Origin: Chloroflexota bacterium
Lineage (GTDB): Bacteria; Chloroflexota; Anaerolineae; Aggregatilineales; UBA3940
Assembly (NCBI GenBank): GCA_011051745.1
Contig: DRKO01000156.1
Location: forward strand, 1 to 13,320
Length of the DNA stretch: 13,320 bases
Direction of reading: 5' to 3'
Each line of letters starts with the position of its first letter. Positions within the stretch are counted from its first letter, which is position 1. Both the position numbers and the translations under genes were made by a program. A model generated the notes under the pieces. The model made no database searches. It saw only the letters and a program-made list of their open reading frames with translations, and was not told where the DNA came from. This document shows positions 1 through 6,039 of this stretch, one piece after another.

Positions 1-87
1 GCCCCTGAACCCCGCGATGCCGTTAAGCTCGGTATGCTGCTGTTGAGCATCGTCCGCACAATTACCGAGTGGGGCAGCCGCCGGTAA
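1..87 (+). CDS. C-terminal end of an unidentified protein (partial)
   Basis: The frame starting at base 1 is open for 28 codons and stops at TAA 85-87. The visible residues include a hydrophobic helix-like stretch (LGMLLLSIV) and end in a basic tail (TEWGSRR). The start lies outside the window. The tail is too short to assign a family. It is probably the end of a real gene, because the next gene begins about 80 bases later on the same strand, but a chance open frame of this length cannot be excluded. Confidence 0.45.
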   Translation, partial: APEPRDAVKLGMLLLSIVRTITEWGSRR

Positions 88-157
88 GCCCTGACTCGAT
101 CCCCCGGCTGCCTGCTCGCCCGTTCTCCCGTTCCGGCGGGAGGGGCGGCGGCTGCCC
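72..157. repeat. 12-base inverted repeat enclosing a small hairpin
   Basis: Bases 72-83 (GGGCAGCCGCCG) are the exact reverse complement of 146-157. Between them, CTCCCG (125-130) pairs with CGGGAG (137-142) across a 6-base loop. An alternative 8-base pairing joins 73-80 to 105-112. The structure spans the stop codon of the upstream fragment and ends 13 bases before the next start. It could act as transcript-end structure, but no T-tract follows, so an intrinsic terminator is not well supported. Confidence 0.3.
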
Positions 158-170
158 AATCATTGCTCTT

Positions 171-1328
171 ATGAAGCACACACTGGCGGAGATCGCCAGC
201 GAGATCAGCCTCCGGGGAGCCGCCGCATGGGCTATGCGGGCGGTGCTTCTGATAATCCTCCTGCGTGCGACGGCGCACCGTCCCCCTTACGTGATCGTGG
301 GGCCGCCCCGGACCGTCGAGACAGAGCACCCGATCACCTGCGTTCACACCCGCCTGACCGACGAAGTAGAAGAATGGAAGATCCAACGCACTCTCCAGAT
401 GGTGCGGGAGATGGGCGCGACTACGATCGTCGAGTTCTTCCCCTGGCCTTACATCGAGCCGGAACAGGGGATGTACGTGTGGGATCACTCGGATATGGTC
501 GTGAGGCACGCACGCGCTCAGGGGCTGACGATCATCGCTCGCCTGGGGATGGTCCCGGAGTGGGCGCAGCCCTATGGCGAAGACGAGGACGTCAACACCA
601 GCCTGACGCATCTGGAGCCGGAGCGTTTCTGGGATTTCGGGAACTTTGTGGAGACATTCGCCGCGCGTTACCGTGATGATATTGACTATATCATCATCTG
701 GAACGAACCAAATCTGGCCTATGAATGGGGATATCAGGAGGTGCTACCACAGCGCTACGTGAGCCTGCTCCAGTTTGCGACTCCGGCAGCGCGGCGCGGC
801 AACCCGGATGTGGTTGTGCTGGCCGGGGCGCTGGCCCCCACCCTGGAACCTGTCGGAAGCCCTTATGGTATGAACGAGATTGACTATCTCACACAGCTCT
901 ATGAGTGGGGCTTCGGGGATACCTTCGACGCGCTGGCGGTGCATACCTATGGCTTCCGGTTCCCGCCTGAGGACCCGCCCGCTCCAGATGTGCTGAATTT
1001 CCGCCGGGTCGAGCTGCTGCGCGAGATCATGATCGCCAACGGCGACGGGGACAAGCCTATTTTCATCACCGAGTCGGGCTGGAACGATCACCCGCGCTGG
1101 ACGAAGGCGGTCCGACCGGGGCAGCGGATCGCTTACACGATTGACGCTTACGAATACGCAGAGGCTAACTGGCCCTGGCTGGAGAGCCTGTGCCTGTGGG
1201 CATTTCGCTACCCGGCCCCGACCTATGGCTATCCCGATTATTTTACGCTGGTCTCCCCCGATTTTTCCCCCAAGCCGATCTACTACGAGCTACAGGCCTG
1301 GGCACGCGGATGGCAAACCGATCCGTGA
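171..1328 (+). CDS. Clan GH-A glycosidase-like protein, possibly membrane-anchored
   Basis: This is a 385-residue protein from ATG 171 with a (beta/alpha)8 glycoside hydrolase look, resembling cellulase-family (GH5/GH39-like) proteins. Two hallmark sites are present. WNEPN carries the expected acid/base Glu at about residue 179, and FITESGW carries the expected nucleophile Glu at about residue 301. PWPYIEPEQG and IIARLGMVPEW match early barrel strands. The role is probably hydrolysis or remodelling of a beta-linked polysaccharide; the substrate is unknown. Near the N-terminus, MRAVLLIILLRA (residues 22-33) forms a short hydrophobic helix that could be a signal peptide or anchor. The start is uncertain: ATG 171 has no clear Shine-Dalgarno sequence, ATG 234 would begin directly at the hydrophobic segment, and a GTG at 69 would add a low-complexity Pro/Arg/Gly region. 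The gene appears to be monocistronic, with an rplS promoter just downstream. Confidence 0.8.
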   Translation: MKHTLAEIASEISLRGAAAWAMRAVLLIILLRATAHRPPYVIVGPPRTVETEHPITCVHTRLTDEVEEWKIQRTLQMVREMGATTIVEFFPWPYIEPEQGMYVWDHSDMVVRHARAQGLTIIARLGMVPEWAQPYGEDEDVNTSLTHLEPERFWDFGNFVETFAARYRDDIDYIIIWNEPNLAYEWGYQEVLPQRYVSLLQFATPAARRGNPDVVVLAGALAPTLEPVGSPYGMNEIDYLTQLYEWGFGDTFDALAVHTYGFRFPPEDPPAPDVLNFRRVELLREIMIANGDGDKPIFITESGWNDHPRWTKAVRPGQRIAYTIDAYEYAEANWPWLESLCLWAFRYPAPTYGYPDYFTLVSPDFSPKPIYYELQAWARGWQTDP

Positions 1329-1355
1329 GTGCCCCCATCCCGGCTCCCGCTGAAT

Positions 1356-1385
1356 TTGACCGGCGGCTTACTCAGACGGTATAAT
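1356..1385 (+). promoter_or_regulatory. Sigma-70-type promoter for rplS
   Basis: TTGACC (1356-1361) and a perfect TATAAT (1380-1385) are separated by 18 bases. Transcription would start near 1392. It is the best housekeeping promoter in the window and fits the need for high expression of a ribosomal protein. Confidence 0.8.
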
Positions 1386-1391
1386 CTCGTC

Positions 1392-1510
1392 CCGTTGTAC
1401 AGTACAGGTTCTAAGATATCGCAACGCTCGGCCAGCCCTGTGCTGGCTTCTTACAGCTTGCTGCGCCTGCCGCAGGATGCGGCGGCGCGGTTGACAAGTG
1501 AGGCACAATA
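1392..1510 (+). promoter_or_regulatory. Structured 5' leader of rplS
   Basis: The roughly 120-base leader holds three structural elements. Close to the predicted +1 is the 11-base palindrome TGTACAGTACA (1396-1406). GCCAGC (1431-1436) pairs with GCTGGC (1442-1447) over a 5-base loop, followed by TTCTT, which resembles a weak intrinsic terminator or attenuator. A GC-rich hairpin at 1463-1488 pairs GCGCC/GGCGC and GCCGC/GCGGC around the loop AGGAT with one bulged T. It ends 8 bases before the ribosome binding site AGTGAGG (1497-1503). The layout suggests attenuation or translational autoregulation by L19, as known for L19 leaders in other phyla. Function here is inference from layout alone. Confidence 0.45.
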
Positions 1511-1858
1511 ATGAGCAATGATCTGATAAAATCCCTGGAGGCTCCCCCCAATCCGAACATCCCGGAGTTGCGTCCGGGGGATGTGGTGCGGGTGCACGTC
1601 CGGATCGTTGAGGGCAACCGCGAACGTGTGCAGGTCTTCCCCGGTACGATTATCCGTCTGCGTAAGGGGGGTAACAACGCAAACTTTACCGTCCGGCGGA
1701 TAGCGTCCCACGGCATCGGCGTTGAGCGAACTTTCCTGCTCCGTTCGCCCCGCCTGGAGAAGGTGGAAGTGGTCCGGCATTCGCACGTGCGCCGAGCGCA
1801 GCTTTACTTCCTGCGCAACCGTCGGGGGAAGCGGGCCACCCTGAAGGAAAAGAGATAA
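1511..1858 (+). CDS. rplS: 50S ribosomal protein L19
   Basis: The 115-residue product is full-length bacterial L19 (bL19), a large-subunit protein at the 30S-50S interface. Typical signatures are visible in order: RPGDVVRVHV (about residues 21-30), VEGNRERVQVFPGTII (33-48), GVERTFLLRSPR (70-81), VRRAQLYFLR (93-102), and the basic C-terminus RGKRATLKEKR. The ATG at 1511 has AGTGAGG seven bases upstream and its own strong promoter. In many bacteria rplS sits at the end of an rpsP-rimM-trmD operon. Here the upstream neighbour is an unrelated glycosidase, so the gene has become independent of trmD. It may be read through into the amidotransferase gene 58 bases downstream. Confidence 0.97.
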   Translation: MSNDLIKSLEAPPNPNIPELRPGDVVRVHVRIVEGNRERVQVFPGTIIRLRKGGNNANFTVRRIASHGIGVERTFLLRSPRLEKVEVVRHSHVRRAQLYFLRNRRGKRATLKEKR

Positions 1859-1867
1859 TCTCACAGA

Positions 1868-1887
1868 GCCTGTCTGACCGGACAGGC
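1868..1887 (+). terminator. Hairpin after rplS, possible weak terminator
   Basis: GCCTGTC (1868-1874) pairs perfectly with GACAGGC (1881-1887) around a 6-base loop, 9 bases after the rplS stop. No T-tract follows, so it may be a partial terminator or an mRNA-stabilising 3' hairpin. It could lower expression of the next gene relative to rplS. Confidence 0.4.
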
Positions 1888-1916
1888 CCTCCAGCCATTC
1901 CTCAGGGGGCAGGCCG

Positions 1917-2657
1917 TTGGCTCGCAGGCCACTGATCGGCATATCCCTTGCCGCGCATAGACTGGCGGATTCTGAGACAGGCGGCTCTGTTCTACGCGTC
2001 AGGCCCACCTACGCGCACGCCGTCGCGGTAGCAGGTGGTACGCCTGTGCTGATCCCGTTATATGTGGGCGCCGAGACCCTGCGCAGTATATATGAACGGC
2101 TGGATGGGATTGTGCTTTCCGGCGGGGGCGACGTTGATCCATCGTATTACGGAGCGGAGCGCTCTCCGTACACCGTCAGGGTGAACCGGGAGCGGGATGA
2201 GGTCGAACTGCAACTGACGCGGTGGGCCTGCGCGGAAGATAAACCGCTGCTGGCTATCTGCCGGGGGATTCAGGTCTTGAACGTGGCGCTGGGCGGCACG
2301 TTGATACAGGATATTCGGGACGAGATCAGCGGGGCGTTGAGGCACGACGCCAATTCAGACGTGTGGTTTGAACGCCCGGCCCACACGATCACACTCACGG
2401 ACGGAAGCCGTCTCCAGAGAGCGCTGGGGGTTGGCGAGGGGCCGCTAGAGGTTAACAGTCTTCACCACCAGGCCCTGAAAGATGTGGCTACAGCTCTGGA
2501 TGTCGTCGCCCGTGCCAGCGATGGGATCGTTGAGGGTGTGGAAATGCCGGAGCGACGCTTCATTGTGGGTGTGCAGTGGCATCCAGAGACGCTGGTAGAC
2601 GAGCATCCGCCCATGCGGAGGCTGTTTGAGGCCCTGGTCAGGGCTGCACAGGGTTGA
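1917..2657 (+). CDS. Class I glutamine amidotransferase, gamma-glutamyl-GABA hydrolase (PuuD) type
   Basis: The 246-residue protein belongs to the class I glutamine amidotransferase-like hydrolases of the Peptidase C26 / PuuD group, which hydrolyse gamma-glutamyl amide bonds. Visible motifs are LSGGGDVDPSYYG (about residues 67-79), the nucleophile elbow AICRGIQVLNVALGG (Cys115), NSLHHQALKD (about 180-189), and GVQWHPE with His222 and Glu224, completing the Cys-His-Glu triad. The length is normal for the family. The start is TTG 1917: AGGGGGC (1903-1909) lies at good spacing, and the N-terminal strand RPLIGISLA requires a start here. The gene lies 58 bases after rplS with no obvious promoter, so it is probably co-transcribed. 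The substrate is unknown; gamma-glutamyl-GABA from polyamine breakdown and gamma-D-glutamyl cell-wall peptides are both possible. No other putrescine-pathway genes are visible. Confidence 0.88.
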   Translation: MARRPLIGISLAAHRLADSETGGSVLRVRPTYAHAVAVAGGTPVLIPLYVGAETLRSIYERLDGIVLSGGGDVDPSYYGAERSPYTVRVNRERDEVELQLTRWACAEDKPLLAICRGIQVLNVALGGTLIQDIRDEISGALRHDANSDVWFERPAHTITLTDGSRLQRALGVGEGPLEVNSLHHQALKDVATALDVVARASDGIVEGVEMPERRFIVGVQWHPETLVDEHPPMRRLFEALVRAAQG

Positions 2658-2666
2658 ACTCCATGT

Positions 2667-2695
2667 CCCCGGCGTTCGCCCGTCGGGGTTTATTT
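2667..2695 (+). terminator. Intrinsic terminator after the PuuD-type gene
   Basis: CCCCGGCG (2667-2674) pairs with CGTCGGGG (2681-2688) over 8 pairs including one G-U, with a 6-base loop. TTTATTT (2689-2695) follows. It begins 10 bases after the stop codon and closes the rplS-amidotransferase unit. Confidence 0.85.
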
Positions 2696-2715
2696 GAACG
2701 CAGTCACGAAAGCGT

Positions 2716-2777
2716 GCCGGAGCATCGGCATCCGGCCTGCTGCGGGTTGTGTGAGCAGAGGCGGGGTATGTCTCCGC
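2716..2777 (+). other. Two small hairpins in the murI upstream region
   Basis: GCCGGA (2716-2721) pairs with TCCGGC (2731-2736), with two more inner pairs (GC/GC) around ATCG and a bulged A. GCGGGG (2761-2766) pairs with CTCCGC (2772-2777) around TATGT, with one G-U pair. Both lie upstream of the proposed murI -10 box, so they would be DNA or read-through RNA structure rather than part of the murI transcript. No function can be assigned. The rest of the 173-base gap shows no gene. Confidence 0.3.
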
Positions 2778-2810
2778 GCGGGTGACTGCGAGCGTCTATC
2801 TGCTACCTGC

Positions 2811-2819
2811 TGCTACACT
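2811..2819 (+). promoter_or_regulatory. Extended -10 promoter element for murI
   Basis: TGCTACACT is a TGn-TACACT extended -10 element without a recognisable -35 at the usual distance (AGCGTC at 2791-2796). Transcription would start near 2826, only a few bases before the murI start, giving an almost leaderless message. Support comes from the strong terminator upstream, which requires some promoter here. Confidence 0.45.
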
Positions 2820-2830
2820 GGCCGAGGTGA

Positions 2831-3673
2831 GTGTTGCAAACCGATACGCGCCCGATCGCGATGCTCGATTCAGGTGTCGGGGGTCTTTCAATCCTCCGCG
2901 AGGTACGCCGCCGACTCCCAAACGAGAACGTGCTCTATTTCGCCGATCAGGAGCATGTTCCCTACGGCCCACGCGACTCTGAGGAGATTCGGCGCTTTGC
3001 ACGGGGGATCACCCGCTTTCTCTTAGAACTGGAAGCCAAAGTGATCGTCGTGGCCTGTAACGCGGCTTCGGCGGCCAGCCTCTACCATCTGCGCGAGACG
3101 TTTCCCCATGTCCCCTTTGTAGGAATGGAACCAGCCGTTAAGCCCGCCGTTCAGCAAACCCGGAGCGGCGTAATCGGGGTCATCACGACAGAAGCGACCT
3201 ATCAGGGGGAGCTTTTCGCCAGCGTGATTGACCGATTCGCCAACGGTGTGAAGGTCGTTACACAGGTTTGCCCCTCATTTGTCACGCTGGTTGAGGCGGG
3301 CGAGCTTGACACGGCGGCGGCCCGCCAGGCGGCAGAAGGATACCTGAAGCCGCTGCTTGAGGCCGGGATCGATCAACTGGTGCTGGGATGTACCCATTTC
3401 CCGTTCCTGACCCCCCTGCTCCAGGAGGTCGCCGGGCCGAAGGTGCACATCGTTGATCCCAGCCCGGCAGTCGCCCGTCAGGTGGAGCGCGTAATACGCC
3501 TGCAGCGCAATGTGCCGGACCGTGAAGGGCTGGTTACCTTCTTTACAAGCGGGCGGCTGGAACCGTTCTATCTTCTTGTGAAGAGGCTGATGGACGAGCC
3601 AATCAGGCGAGAGCAGGTTTTCCGCGTTCGCTGGGAGGGGGATCACGTCGTCTGGCGAGGTAGAGCCCCCTGA
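2831..3673 (+). CDS. murI: Glutamate racemase
   Basis: The 280-residue protein interconverts L- and D-glutamate in the cytoplasm, supplying D-Glu for UDP-MurNAc-pentapeptide synthesis. Family signatures are present: LDSGVGGLS (Asp13, Ser14), EHVPYGPR (about 41-48), first catalytic Cys76 in VVACNAAS, GVITTEATY (about 116-124), and second catalytic Cys187 in LGCTHFPFL. The length matches MurI. The start is GTG 2831 or the adjacent TTG 2834; an in-frame TGA at 2828-2830 excludes anything further upstream. GAGGTGA (2824-2830) is very close to either start. One unusual feature is CNAAS where most racemases have CNTAS/CNTAT. The preceding gene encodes a gamma-glutamyl hydrolase, so both act on glutamate chemistry, but a terminator separates them. 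Confidence 0.93.
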   Translation: MLQTDTRPIAMLDSGVGGLSILREVRRRLPNENVLYFADQEHVPYGPRDSEEIRRFARGITRFLLELEAKVIVVACNAASAASLYHLRETFPHVPFVGMEPAVKPAVQQTRSGVIGVITTEATYQGELFASVIDRFANGVKVVTQVCPSFVTLVEAGELDTAAARQAAEGYLKPLLEAGIDQLVLGCTHFPFLTPLLQEVAGPKVHIVDPSPAVARQVERVIRLQRNVPDREGLVTFFTSGRLEPFYLLVKRLMDEPIRREQVFRVRWEGDHVVWRGRAP

Positions 3674-3680
3674 GCGGGGG
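3666..3680. terminator. Hairpin between convergent murI and kinase genes
   Basis: CCCCC (3666-3670) pairs with GGGGG (3676-3680) around TGAGC, with the murI stop codon TGA (3671-3673) inside the loop. It sits 4 bases from the end of the convergent kinase gene and can form in both transcripts. Neither strand has a good T-tract immediately after it, so it is a plausible but modest bidirectional terminator. Confidence 0.45.
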
Positions 3681-3684
3681 AATG

Positions 3685-6030
3685 TTATCCCTCCGAGGAG
3701 GAGGCCGGAGAAGAGAGATCAGGAGGGCGCTTCCTGATAATCGTCTCGTCTTTGGCGGCCTCGGCGGCCTCTTTCAACCTGAGCATCCGCTCGCGGGCGT
3801 CCATGGCCGGGGGACGGATGGGAAGCACAACATGGAATGTGCTACCGGGCCGCTTCTCCTCATCGCGTCCCTCGCTCTCCACCCAGATGCGCCCTCCGTG
3901 TCCTTCTATGATGCCTTTGGTGATCGCCAGCCCCAGCCCTGAGCCTGCTCCCTTGAATTTGGTATCTCCGGTTGAGTGGTGAGATACCGGGTCCACCCGA
4001 TAGAACTTGTCGAAGATCAACTCCTGATCGGCCTCATCAATTCCAATGCCGTTGTCGGATACCATCACCCGCAGGGAGAGAGGATTGCCGTCCTGATCCT
4101 TCTCGTAGATCTGGCCTGTGATGGTGATCCGCCCGCCGTCGGGCGTGAACTTGATAGCGTTGGTGATCAGGTTCTTGAAGGCCTGAACGAGCCGTTGATA
4201 GTCGCAGTAAAGAGAGGGCAGGTTACGGAGACCACGTGCCACGAGCGTCAGATTGCGCTCGTGGATGGCGTCCGCGTAGGGCTCAATGGCGAGTTTAACA
4301 ATGCTGGAAAGGCTGGTCTCCGTGAAGGTGAGATCGAGGCTTTCCACGTCAATCTGCGAGACATCCAGCACCGAGGCGATAACATCGGTCATCCGCTGGC
4401 AGGCCAGGCTGAGGTTGTGGGTGATCTCGTTCATCTGCTCGCTGTCCAGCAGGTTCCGCTCCGTCATGCTGAATAGCAGATCGGCATACCCCTGAATCTG
4501 AGTCAGCGGCGTGCGCAATTCATGGGAAGCGATGAGAATGAAATCGCTCTTAACGGCGTCCAGACGCTCCAGACGCTGGTTTGAAGCCCGCAGGTCCTCG
4601 TTCAGGGCGCTGATCTCACGGTTAAGGCTGCGCAGGTCGCTGACGAGACGGGCGTTGTTCAGGGCGACCACCGTTTGCTGGGCCAGAGCGGCCAGCAGAT
4701 CGATCTCAGGCGGGCGGAACGGTTCATCGCTGCTCTTTGGCCCCAGCGCCAGAAGGCCGATTAGCTCGTCTTCCTCGCCGATAATCGGGGCGTAGATCGC
4801 CATCTCAAGCGAGCGGAAGTAGTCCAGCTCCGCGTCAGGGGCCTGGGCGAAATCCTGATGGTAGTCGAGATCGTACTGGAGCAACGGGCGGTGAGCGGTT
4901 GTGAAGTAGCGGTAGATCGGACTCTCAAGTGAGAGGTATACCGGACCCGGGCGACGCTGCCGCTCGCCGCCGATGATCTCCAGCGCTACATGATCCTGAA
5001 GGGGGGTCGCCATGATCAGGCAGCCACGCCGCGTTCCCAGCAACTCGTTGATGGTCTGGGTGACAACATCGGCCAGATCGGTCAGGTCGATCACCCCGCT
5101 GATGCGGCGGCTGTACTGGCGGGCGGCCTCGGCGGGGTCGGGGAGGCCATAGCGTCCCAGACGTTCGAGCAGCCAGCGGAAAAGCTGGTTGATGGGCTGG
5201 GAGAACACCGCAAGCAGAAGCGCAGCGACCAGCCCGACCACCCAGCGCTCAACCGGCAGGGAGGGCGGCAGAGGCAGGTAGAGAGTGGCAAGGACGGCCC
5301 CCAGAATCAGGGCGGCGTTGACAAGCGTCAGGATCGAGCGATTGATCACCCAGCGTGTTATGTCGCGCAGGTCGGGGACGCGGTGAGCGACCACACCATA
5401 GACTGCCCCGATGGCGGCCAGCAGCCTGAGCACATAGCCCGTGTAATTCCAGGGCGGCTTCAGCCAGGCAGAGAGGGTGTCTCCTGCGATGAGAAGGGGC
5501 AGGACGGCTCCCCAGAAGAGGATGCGGTTGGCCCGCAGGGGAAGCGGTTCGCTCAGGAAGGAGCGTCCCACGGCCACAAAGAGAATGGCAGTCATGAGCA
5601 GCCATCCCAGGCCGAGAATCTCCGATCCCAGCGATATCTGCACGCCTGTCAGGCCCCAGTCCGGGAAGCGATCGACCAGCAGAGGGGCGGTTCCCAGAAG
5701 ATCAGCCGAGAAGACACCGACGGCCCACGCCAGACTGAGGCCTCCCCATGCCGCTTTCATGGCAAGCCCGTAGCCCAGATAGCTCAGGGTCAGGAACCCG
5801 ATCAGGGCGAAGCTGATCACCAGTCCGGCGATGGCTGCCATAGAGGGTGTCAGCGGGGCCGGAAGCGTTATCTGCTCACCGAGAAGCAGGGCGTGTAGCC
5901 CCATCAGGGCGGCTGAGTAAAGGCAATAGAACAGCAGCCAGTTTCTGGCTCCGCTCTTTTGCAGGCGCCGCAGAGCCACAAATCCCAGCAGGATCAGATA
6001 AGCAGCCGCCAGAACCAGTACGGGGATCAT
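3685..6030 (-). CDS. Multi-pass membrane sensor histidine kinase with GAF domain
   Basis: This 781-residue kinase has a large hydrophobic N-terminal region (about residues 1-285) with eight or nine predicted membrane helices, for example near 3-21, 31-50, 67-88, 135-157, 198-215, 232-252 and 263-283. A GAF-like domain (about 305-460) and a short coiled coil (463-500) follow. The HisKA domain has SHELRTPL with phospho-acceptor His503. The HATPase_c domain shows the N-box NLITNAIKF (Asn624), G1 DNGIGI (659-664), F-box FDKFYR and G2 GAGSGLGLAI (695-704). All catalytic boxes are intact. A charged tail of about 40 residues follows the ATPase. The multi-helix input resembles ComP-like or PrsK-like sensors, so a membrane or lipophilic signal is possible. 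The start ATG 6030 lies 9 bases after the gyrA stop, with a weak AGG upstream, indicating co-transcription with gyrA. No partner response regulator is visible. Confidence 0.93.
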   Translation of the reverse strand: MIPVLVLAAAYLILLGFVALRRLQKSGARNWLLFYCLYSAALMGLHALLLGEQITLPAPLTPSMAAIAGLVISFALIGFLTLSYLGYGLAMKAAWGGLSLAWAVGVFSADLLGTAPLLVDRFPDWGLTGVQISLGSEILGLGWLLMTAILFVAVGRSFLSEPLPLRANRILFWGAVLPLLIAGDTLSAWLKPPWNYTGYVLRLLAAIGAVYGVVAHRVPDLRDITRWVINRSILTLVNAALILGAVLATLYLPLPPSLPVERWVVGLVAALLLAVFSQPINQLFRWLLERLGRYGLPDPAEAARQYSRRISGVIDLTDLADVVTQTINELLGTRRGCLIMATPLQDHVALEIIGGERQRRPGPVYLSLESPIYRYFTTAHRPLLQYDLDYHQDFAQAPDAELDYFRSLEMAIYAPIIGEEDELIGLLALGPKSSDEPFRPPEIDLLAALAQQTVVALNNARLVSDLRSLNREISALNEDLRASNQRLERLDAVKSDFILIASHELRTPLTQIQGYADLLFSMTERNLLDSEQMNEITHNLSLACQRMTDVIASVLDVSQIDVESLDLTFTETSLSSIVKLAIEPYADAIHERNLTLVARGLRNLPSLYCDYQRLVQAFKNLITNAIKFTPDGGRITITGQIYEKDQDGNPLSLRVMVSDNGIGIDEADQELIFDKFYRVDPVSHHSTGDTKFKGAGSGLGLAITKGIIEGHGGRIWVESEGRDEEKRPGSTFHVVLPIRPPAMDARERMLRLKEAAEAAKDETIIRKRPPDLSSPASSSEG

Positions 6031-6039
6031 GAGCCTGTC

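Noticed and set aside
1491..1496. Perfect TTGACA just upstream of rplS
   Set aside because: No -10-like sequence lies 15-19 bases downstream, and that position would be inside the rplS coding start. The promoter at 1356-1385 is far better.
4990..5898. A 302-codon open frame on the plus strand opposite the histidine kinase
   Set aside because: It is rich in Gln, Asp, Gly and His, as expected from the complement of membrane-helix codons. It has no motif and no ribosome binding site of note.
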